This document shows, piece by piece, positions 35,584 through 40,560 of a stretch of 40,560 bases of DNA. The notes below the pieces were generated by a model that ran no database searches, was not told the DNA's origin, and saw only the letters and a list, made by a program, of their open reading frames with translations. The stretch is from positions 1-40,560 of the forward strand of contig JAFYEL010000037.1 of the NCBI GenBank assembly GCA_017544285.1, given 5' to 3'. The position numbers and the translations under genes were made by a program. The stretch comes from Lachnospiraceae bacterium. GTDB lineage: Bacteria > Bacillota > Clostridia > Lachnospirales > Lachnospiraceae. How positions within the stretch are numbered: position 1 is the first letter of the stretch; every line of letters begins with the position of its first letter.

Positions 35584-35612
35584 AAAACAGCCCGGAGGGT
35601 TTCCCCTCCGGG
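35584..35612 (-). terminator. GC-rich hairpin in the amidase leader (attenuator or terminator)
   Basis: Minus strand: CCCGGAGGG, loop GAAA (a GNRA tetraloop), CCCTCCGGG, then CTGTTTT. The 9-bp stem is perfect. It lies about 13 bases before the amidase ribosome site. No gene lies upstream on this strand within 170 bases, so it is more likely a leader element than the end of another gene. Confidence 0.55.
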
Positions 35613-35733
35613 CCGGGTTGGTATTACAAAGGTGTACTAATTAAAATTTTCGCAGATAATCGGCCGGATTGCAACTCATATTCTGCTATTTTTCGAGGCT
35701 TTTTTTGATTTGTCACGGTTTCGTACAGCCCCC

Positions 35734-35762
35734 TTGAAATGCGCTCTATTCTGAATTATACT
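35734..35762 (+). promoter_or_regulatory. Promoter of the radical SAM gene
   Basis: TTGAAA (35734-35739), 17-base spacer, TATACT (35757-35762). The predicted start near 35769 leaves a leader of about 17 bases with AAGGGAG as ribosome site. Confidence 0.75.
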
Positions 35763-35785
35763 CCCTATGGATCAAGGGAGATTTT

Positions 35786-36658
35786 ATGAAGCTTTTAAAT
35801 GAGTATCTGCGGGAAAAATTTGGATGTAAGGTTTACAAGGTTTCCCTCAACGGAGGTTTCACCTGTCCCAACCGGGACGGCACCCTGGACACAAGGGGCT
35901 GTATTTTCTGTTCACAGGGTGGCAGCGGCGAGTTTGCCTCCGACCCTTCTCTTGACATTACACGACAGATCGAGGAGGGTAAGAAACGAGTCAGGAGCAA
36001 GACCGGAGACGGAAAGTATATTGCCTATTTTCAGGCATACACCGGTACGTATGGGGATGTGGAAACCTTAAGACGCCTGTATACTCAGGCACTGTCCCAC
36101 CCCGAGGTGGTGGCTCTGTCCATCGCCACCAGGCCGGACTGCCTCAGCTATGAGGTGCTGGAGCTTCTTTCAAAGCTTAATAAGATAAAGCCCGTATGGG
36201 TGGAGCTCGGGTTGCAGACCGTAAACGAAAAAACGGCCGTCTATATCCGCAGGGACTATGAGCTGGCGGTTTTTGACGACGCCATGGAAAGGCTTAAAAG
36301 AGCTGGTATAGAAACTATAGTCCACGTGATAATCGGCCTGCCCGGCGAAGGGCTTGATGACTATATCCGAACAGTGAAATATGTCTGCGATCACGGGGCT
36401 TCCGGTATAAAGCTCCAGCTTCTGCATATTCTGAAGGGGACGGATCTGGAAAAGGAGTACCTTCAGGGCAGGGTACGGGTACTGTCGGAAGATGAATATA
36501 TTGAAATCCTGCGGGAATGCGTGAAATACATCCCCGACAATGTGGTCATACACAGGCTGACGGGGGACGGAGATAAAAAGATCCTGGTGGCACCTCTTTG
36601 GAGCGGAAACAAAAAGAGGGTGCTGAACAGGATCAAACGTGAGATATTAAACCTTTGA
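35786..36658 (+). CDS. TIGR01212-type radical SAM protein (YhcC/YtqA-like)
   Basis: 290 residues. The N-terminus FGCKVYKVSLNGGFTCPNRDG and the iron-sulfur motif (Cys27 in CPNRD, then CIFC with Cys38 and Cys41) match the YhcC/YtqA family, followed by AYFQAYTGTYGD, IATRPDCL, WVELGLQT and GLPGE, the usual elements of the radical SAM barrel. The real substrate of this widely conserved family is not established as far as I know. Its length is normal. A good promoter and AAGGGAG precede it. The 447 bases after it contain no complete gene. Confidence 0.93.
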   Translation: MKLLNEYLREKFGCKVYKVSLNGGFTCPNRDGTLDTRGCIFCSQGGSGEFASDPSLDITRQIEEGKKRVRSKTGDGKYIAYFQAYTGTYGDVETLRRLYTQALSHPEVVALSIATRPDCLSYEVLELLSKLNKIKPVWVELGLQTVNEKTAVYIRRDYELAVFDDAMERLKRAGIETIVHVIIGLPGEGLDDYIRTVKYVCDHGASGIKLQLLHILKGTDLEKEYLQGRVRVLSEDEYIEILRECVKYIPDNVVIHRLTGDGDKKILVAPLWSGNKKRVLNRIKREILNL

Positions 36659-37105
36659 GTTCAAAGGATTTGAAAATGGTCAGGTTCGAAGCCGGCGGAA
36701 ATATACGGGGTGTAGGTCAGCGCTGCCTTTTGAGCCATCCTTTCCCGATACACAGAAAAATCCTGCCTTAGTCCCGGTCCAACGGCCGGGCACAGCGGTC
36801 ATTTCCATGGCGGTGATACAGGGATCATTTTCGGTCCCATAGCATATCCTTACTCTCTCCTTCGGGAAGAGAACGCCGTTTTCACCGATATCGGCCGTTC
36901 CCACCCGTTCAACAATATACTTTAGCGTGACCGCCTTTGTATCTGTGCTCAGGCTGCCTATCTCTTCCATCTCTTTGTATCCATAATGATATGGAACAGA
37001 CTCAGGGCAGCCTCAGTGTTTGCAATGTGAACGATGGGATAATGGATATATTCTCGATTTCGGGCTTCATTCAGTTTTTAAATATTCTGTGATAAGGAGA
37101 TCGAT
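36659..37105. other. 447-base gap without an intact gene
   Basis: The only strong coding signal is the minus-strand relic listed separately. On the same strand, in another frame, a 37-codon open stretch (about 37071-36958, KLNEARNREYIHYPIVHIAN at its start) has protein-like composition but no start codon. The last 20 bases hold AAGGAG for the TTG start of the AEC gene. A candidate promoter for that gene was not identified. Confidence 0.6.
36680..36970 (-). pseudogene. Probable relic of a GH43-type C-terminal beta-sandwich domain
   Basis: An open frame of 96 codons, starting with an ATG that overlaps AAAGAG and has no proper spacing. It contains VTLKYIVERVG, RVRICYGTENDP, PGRWTGTKAGFFCVSG, SADLHPVYFRRL, which resembles the end of the concanavalin-like domain of GH43 beta-xylosidases (family pattern: cRFsYSxDG, GxWxGAKvGLF, YADFDYFR). 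The catalytic part is absent and an in-frame TGA lies 15 codons before the ATG. It could be a decayed glycosidase or a small independent gene; the resemblance is by eye. Confidence 0.4.
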
Positions 37106-38044
37106 TTGGAAAGTCTTATAGTAGCGTTTAATGCAGTTGTCCCCTTTATAGTCTATCTGCTGCTTGGTATGATCTCAAAACGGCTTAAGGCAGTGAGGGA
37201 ACCGTTTCTCAAAGAACTGAACGGTGCAGCATTCAAGGTTTTCTTTCCCTTTATAATGTTCAACAATCTTTATGATGTGGATTTTTCTGCTCTGAAGGGA
37301 GCGGGATATGTAATCTTTGCCATTGTTTCGACACTTGCCGTCATAATACTGGCATTTATCGCAGTGCCCTTTTTTGTAAAGGAAAATCCCAGGCGCGGTG
37401 TCGTTATTCAGGCTATATACCGGAGCAACTCCGTACTGTATGCGATCCCTCTTGCCACCAGTGTGCTGGGTCAGGAAGGCGCCGCCATGGCCAGCATAGT
37501 TGTGGCCTTTCTTGTCCCCATGTATAATATCGTGTCGGTTCTGATCCTTGAGTATTACAGTCAGAGCTCGGTGACCGCCGGTAAACTCATTCTAAACATT
37601 CTGAAGAATCCGCTGATCATAGGAGCCATCACCGGTGCGATCTTTAACCTTTCACCTCTGACCATGCCGGAATGTCTGGCCGGGCCCATCTCGGTACTTT
37701 GCAGCATGGCAACTCCGCTGGCCCTCTTTGTCCTGGGAGGCACCCTTAGGTTTTCCGATATCAGGAAAAACCGTGTTCCCCTGACCGTCGGAATCGCCCT
37801 CAAGCTTATTGTGATCCCCGGCATCATTGTCTTTATAATGAGTATGATGCGCATGGGCCCCTCGGAGCTGTTTGTGGTATTCTGCATGTTTGCCACTCCC
37901 GTAGCCGCCGCGTCCTACCCTATGGCTCAGAGCATGGGAGCGGATGCTGACCTAGCAGGAGAATACGTGATGATCTCCACTCTACTTTCGATCCTCACGA
38001 TCTTTGTATGGATACTGATCCTCAGGAATATAGGATCGATCTGA
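37106..38044 (+). CDS. AEC (auxin efflux carrier) family transporter
   Basis: 312 residues starting at TTG 37106, chosen because AAGGAG lies 8 bases upstream and no ATG is in position. Ten hydrophobic helices in two groups of five are seen, with PFIMFNNL, SNSVLYAIPL, NPLIIGAITGAIFNL and FATPVAAASYPMAQ, typical of AEC/YfdV-like permeases. These move small organic acids or similar anions; the substrate cannot be told. Convergent with the GNAT gene after 17 bases. Confidence 0.92.
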   Translation: MESLIVAFNAVVPFIVYLLLGMISKRLKAVREPFLKELNGAAFKVFFPFIMFNNLYDVDFSALKGAGYVIFAIVSTLAVIILAFIAVPFFVKENPRRGVVIQAIYRSNSVLYAIPLATSVLGQEGAAMASIVVAFLVPMYNIVSVLILEYYSQSSVTAGKLILNILKNPLIIGAITGAIFNLSPLTMPECLAGPISVLCSMATPLALFVLGGTLRFSDIRKNRVPLTVGIALKLIVIPGIIVFIMSMMRMGPSELFVVFCMFATPVAAASYPMAQSMGADADLAGEYVMISTLLSILTIFVWILILRNIGSI

Positions 38045-38061
38045 CAGGACCGGCTTCGTTT

Positions 38062-38577
38062 TCACTTGCGCTCGCCTATCAGCTTCTCCATCCAGATCAT
38101 ATTATACCAACGGTCAAACTTGTATCCGCATTTGTGAAACTCTCCCACCCCGGTATAGCCCATATGCTGATGAAAATGTTCGCTGTTTCTTGTAAGATAC
38201 TCATCCTCAGCAATCGGATCCGCGATACAGGCATAAAGATTGATCATTCCAATTTTTCTCAATGCATCTTCCAAAGCAGTATATAATGCCCTGCCATATC
38301 CGTTTCCCCTTGAATCGCGATCCAGATATATCGTCACTTCGCAGCAATGATCATAAGCGGCTCTGCCTTTAAAAACACCGGCATATGCATACCCCTTGAT
38401 CACCCCTTCCGCTTCTAAAACGAGATACGGGTATTTCTTCAAAGTGTCTTCAATACGGCTTCTAAACTCGCTCAGATCCGGTGTCTCATACTCAAACGAT
38501 ATTGCCGTGTTCTCAACATAATATGCGTATATTTCAAGAAGCCTCTTGGCATCATTTTTAGTAGCAATACGAATCAT
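38062..38577 (-). CDS. GNAT N-acetyltransferase, phosphinothricin-acetyltransferase type
   Basis: 171 residues. Seen: IRIATKNDAKRLLEIYAYYV at the start, SFEYETP, a central strand-helix with the acetyl-CoA motif RDSRGNGYGRALY (Q/RxxGxG/A), CIADPIAEDEYL and the late HMGYTGVGEFHKCGYKFDRW, typical of the Pat/YncA group, which acetylates amino groups of small molecules such as methionine-sulfone-like compounds. Substrate unknown; resistance is possible but not shown. Composition is more AT-rich than in the genes before it. Confidence 0.93.
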   Translation of the reverse strand: MIRIATKNDAKRLLEIYAYYVENTAISFEYETPDLSEFRSRIEDTLKKYPYLVLEAEGVIKGYAYAGVFKGRAAYDHCCEVTIYLDRDSRGNGYGRALYTALEDALRKIGMINLYACIADPIAEDEYLTRNSEHFHQHMGYTGVGEFHKCGYKFDRWYNMIWMEKLIGERK

Positions 38578-38589
38578 GATCTACCTCTC

Positions 38590-38829
38590 TTATTGAAATA
38601 TCTGTCCCGGGAGCTTTTGCTTCTCCTTTTGCGGAAACCCTTTATCAAATTCTACCACATCCCAATAAACATCATACTCTCCATCATTCACAATACTTTC
38701 CAAGTCGGGATTATTGAGATAATTATGCTTTTTTTTAAATAACATATCAAGGCAAATATCCCTTCCCACCGCATTATATGCATACCGAATAATTTTCGAC
38801 CTCGAGTCGAAAAAAGTATTGACATTCAA
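38590..38829 (-). CDS. Doubtful AT-rich reading frame, 79 residues
   Basis: The frame runs from ATG 38829 to a stop 12 bases before the GNAT start. There is no ribosome site, and its first codons overlap the promoter and upstream dyad of the divergent TetR gene, so a start at an internal Met (for example MLFKKKHNYL) is more likely if it is real. It reads like protein (DLESIVNDGEYDVYWDVVEF) but I recognise no family. Very low GC compared with the window. It may be a remnant of an acquired gene. Confidence 0.3.
   Translation of the reverse strand: MNVNTFFDSRSKIIRYAYNAVGRDICLDMLFKKKHNYLNNPDLESIVNDGEYDVYWDVVEFDKGFPQKEKQKLPGQIFQ
38793..38813. promoter_or_regulatory. Upstream CGAC-N5-GTCG dyad (TetR operator candidate)
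   Basis: TTTTCGAC-CTCGA-GTCGAAAA, perfect 8-base arms, just upstream of the -35 of the TetR promoter. It shares the core CGAC-N5-GTCG with the second dyad 56 bases downstream. Confidence 0.55.
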
Positions 38830-38847
38830 AATCAGTCATTGTAATAT
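38819..38847 (+). promoter_or_regulatory. Promoter of the TetR/CPBP/MFS cassette
   Basis: Perfect TTGACA (38819-38824), 17-base spacer, TAATAT (38842-38847). The predicted start near 38854 falls on the downstream dyad. Confidence 0.8.
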
Positions 38848-38852
38848 AAAAC

Positions 38853-38865
38853 CGACCGGTAGTCG
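38853..38865. promoter_or_regulatory. Downstream CGAC-N5-GTCG dyad at the transcription start
   Basis: CGAC-CGGTA-GTCG. Placed on the predicted start, where a bound repressor would block transcription. Confidence 0.5.
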
Positions 38866-38905
38866 AATTTCTGGATCCGGCACTGAATGTAGTGGAGGAA
38901 GCAGC

Positions 38906-39499
38906 ATGAAAAAGGGCGAAAAAAGGAAACTGGAGCTTCTGCAGATCGCATACAGGATGTTCCTGTCAAAGGGATACGGGAATACAAGCGTTGACGATAT
39001 CATCGAAGAAGCAGGAATAGCAAAGGGAACGTACTACTACTATTTCGAGAGCAAGGAGCAGACACTCGAGGAAGTGATCGACATGATGCTCGATGCGGAA
39101 GAAGAAAAAGCACGGATGGTTGTTCAGGCGGATATCCCCATCGAACAGAAACTTGTCGGTGTCATCGCTTCATTCCGGCCGGATGCAAGTGAAGCTCCGA
39201 TAAAGGAAGCGCTTCACGATACGGAAAATCTGATCATGCATGAAAAGATAAGAAACAAGCTGATCGCACGTCTCGTTCCTCTTCTTTCCGAGGTGGGAGA
39301 GCAGGGAAAAGCACAGGGGCTTTTTGAATGCGGCGATATTCCGGAAAGGGTCAGGGAGATCGTGATCCTCTCGAACGAATTGTTTGACGGACCGGCATAC
39401 ACCGAAACACAAATACGAGTATTCATCGACACGATCGAGCGGATATTGTACGCAAAACCGGGATCGATGGGATTTATAACACAGTTACTTCAAGGTTAA
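38906..39499 (+). CDS. TetR/AcrR family regulator (probable autorepressor)
   Basis: 197 residues from ATG 38906, chosen for TGGAGG 6-7 bases upstream; the frame before it has no ribosome site and spans the operator. Helix-turn-helix: AYRMFLSKGYGNTSVDDIIE then AGIAKGTYYYYFESKEQ, followed by a helical ligand domain. It leads a unit with a CPBP membrane protease and an MFS transporter, and its promoter is flanked by two identical-core dyads, so it probably represses its own operon and is released by a substrate of the transporter. That is inference. Confidence 0.93.
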   Translation: MKKGEKRKLELLQIAYRMFLSKGYGNTSVDDIIEEAGIAKGTYYYYFESKEQTLEEVIDMMLDAEEEKARMVVQADIPIEQKLVGVIASFRPDASEAPIKEALHDTENLIMHEKIRNKLIARLVPLLSEVGEQGKAQGLFECGDIPERVREIVILSNELFDGPAYTETQIRVFIDTIERILYAKPGSMGFITQLLQG

Positions 39500-39512
39500 G
39501 GAGGTTATCAAA

Positions 39513-40397
39513 ATGGAACATTATACTTACAGACCTGTAAGATTTTATCTGACTGTATTCGCATTCACATGGGGATTCTGGCTCATCTCACTTTTATTCA
39601 AGAATACCCCTCTTATGTTCGTTACGATGCTGCTGGGACTCATTGCACCTTCGGTCATCGCAGTCGTAACGATCCTGACTTCGAAAAACAAGATGCTGAA
39701 GGAAGATCTGAAGCGAAAACTTATCGGCTGCTATCGCATCAGACCGTTATACATTTTAATCGCCGTTGCGATCTTCGGCGTTGCTGTGGCGATTTCCATC
39801 GGCATATCTGTTCTTTTCGGAGGTTCACCCGATCAGTTTTCCTTTACAGAGGATTTCTCATTTTCGATCGGCGGAACATCGGCTCTTCTGACAATACTGC
39901 TCGCCTCAGTCATCGAAGAAGTGGCATGGCGCGGTTACGGCGAGGACGCGGTCGGACAGTATCAAACATGGTTTTGGGAATCGATCATATTTGCTTCCAT
40001 ATGGGCATGCTGGCATCTGCCGCTGTTCCTGATCCCCGGTACTTACCAATACACACTTACACAGCTCGGACCGATATATATCATCAATTTCCTGGTGAGC
40101 CCCATACCGACCGATTTTATCCAAACATGCCTGTATGTAAAGCACAGAAGAAGCATGCTGGCAACGATAATCTTCCATCTGTTCATAAACATATTCCAGG
40201 AAAAGATCGCAATGACTCCGGAAACAAAGATCATAGAGACGGGCGTTTTCTGTGTTGCATCGGCAATAATCGTTATCATCAACAAAGACATGTTTTTCGA
40301 TAAGAAACATATCGGAAGGCTTCTTGAAATGCAGCTTGAGGAGGATGATCGCAGTGAAGACAAACTTCAAAAAGTTTCTCCTGCTGTGGAGCGGTGA
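39513..40397 (+). CDS. CPBP-family intramembrane protease
   Basis: 294 residues, start with TAAGGAGG upstream, 13 bases after the TetR stop. About eight hydrophobic helices. The family signature is complete: EEVAWRGYGED (Glu135, Glu136, Arg140) and WACWHLP with His168, the residues of the glutamate-dependent CAAX/Abi active site. Members cleave prenylated or peptide substrates within the membrane or give self-immunity to bacteriocins; which role applies is unknown. Its last 44 bases overlap the MFS gene. Confidence 0.92.
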   Translation: MEHYTYRPVRFYLTVFAFTWGFWLISLLFKNTPLMFVTMLLGLIAPSVIAVVTILTSKNKMLKEDLKRKLIGCYRIRPLYILIAVAIFGVAVAISIGISVLFGGSPDQFSFTEDFSFSIGGTSALLTILLASVIEEVAWRGYGEDAVGQYQTWFWESIIFASIWACWHLPLFLIPGTYQYTLTQLGPIYIINFLVSPIPTDFIQTCLYVKHRRSMLATIIFHLFINIFQEKIAMTPETKIIETGVFCVASAIIVIINKDMFFDKKHIGRLLEMQLEEDDRSEDKLQKVSPAVER

Positions 40398-40560
40398 GCT
40401 GATCTCCTCCATAGGCGGAGGGCTTACAAGCTTCGGACTTGGAGTGTATATTTTCAATGAAACGGGAAGTGCCGCAGGAATGGCCATGGTGACTCTGTTC
40501 GGATTCCTTCCGACTTTTCTTCTCGGGATACCGGCAGGCGTTCTTGCCGACAGATATGAC
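40354..40560 (+). CDS. MFS transporter, N-terminal part (cut by window edge)
   Basis: 69 residues visible, frame open to the window edge. FLLLWSGELISSIGGGLTSF, then AGMAMVTLFGFLPTFLLGIP and AGVLADRYD: the first two helices and the start of the conserved MFS loop-2 motif (D-R). GTG 40354 is preferred because GAGGAGG lies 9 bases before it; an in-frame ATG at 40345 touches that site. The type (EntS/macrolide-efflux-like) fits a drug-efflux function under the TetR protein. Confidence 0.85.
   Translation, partial: MKTNFKKFLLLWSGELISSIGGGLTSFGLGVYIFNETGSAAGMAMVTLFGFLPTFLLGIPAGVLADRYD

Noticed and set aside
36652..36667. Inverted repeat CCTTTGA-GT-TCAAAGG at the radical SAM stop codon
   Set aside because: The loop would be 2 bases and no T-run follows, so it is a weak terminator; probably chance overlap with the last codons.
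38590..38829. Toxin-antitoxin partner for the GNAT gene
   Set aside because: The 79-codon frame has no ribosome site or antitoxin-like motif, and the GNAT protein fits the Pat-type metabolic group, not the TacT/AtaT toxins.
1..40560. CRISPR arrays, tRNA or rRNA genes, insertion sequences, phage genes
   Set aside because: No regular direct repeats, tRNA-like cloverleaf, rRNA stretches, transposase or phage proteins were seen.

Overview
The window looks like the chromosome of an anaerobic, low-to-mid-GC Firmicute, most likely a Lachnospiraceae member of gut or rumen type (Butyrivibrio-like). I infer this from the gene content: pyruvate phosphate dikinase, a 55-residue Cys-rich protein of a Lachnospiraceae-type family, propeller-type hybrid kinases, several HD-GYP proteins, a secreted serpin, strong GGAGG ribosome binding sites and TTGACA/TATAAT promoters. 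The genus is a guess. No rRNA, tRNA, CRISPR, insertion sequence or prophage was seen.

Layout. 1-5540 (minus) carries housekeeping genes: ppdK (3' end cut off by the window), rfbD, glmS and a 63-residue unknown. 5595-10680 (minus) is a two-gene unit made of a single-module NRPS-like enzyme (A-T-C plus the C-terminal half of a second adenylation domain) and a type-B carboxylesterase. 10768-14437 (minus) is a tight three-gene unit: a 152-residue unknown, a 758-residue protein with a cNMP-binding-like N-terminus, and a voltage-gated K+ channel. A membrane-anchored J-domain protein is transcribed divergently from it, from a short overlapping promoter pair. 15280-16841 (minus) holds a Sel1-repeat protein and a TetR regulator; 16951-18768 (plus) encodes a secreted serpin.

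18775-31751 (minus) is the most striking part: a 13-kb, five-gene signalling operon. In order of transcription it encodes a canonical HD-GYP protein with an ECF-S-like membrane sensor, a 1402-residue propeller hybrid histidine kinase with REC and HPt domains, a REC protein, a membrane HD-GYP protein that has lost most of its metal ligands, and an 1143-residue fusion of an M32 (Taq-type) metallocarboxypeptidase to a nearly intact HD-GYP-like domain. A soluble double-PAS chemotaxis-type protein is divergent from it. The domain set suggests cyclic-di-nucleotide signalling coupled to a phosphorelay, with a peptidase as an unexpected output or partner; this is inference.

33325-37105 holds the small Cys-rich protein, a membrane protein overlapping an unusual amidase gene, a TIGR01212-type radical SAM gene, and a 447-base gap with a probable relic of a GH43-type C-terminal domain. 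37106-40560 carries an AEC permease, a GNAT acetyltransferase, and an AT-richer TetR / CPBP protease / MFS cassette whose promoter is flanked by two matching dyads. The AT-richer composition after about 38045 suggests acquired DNA.
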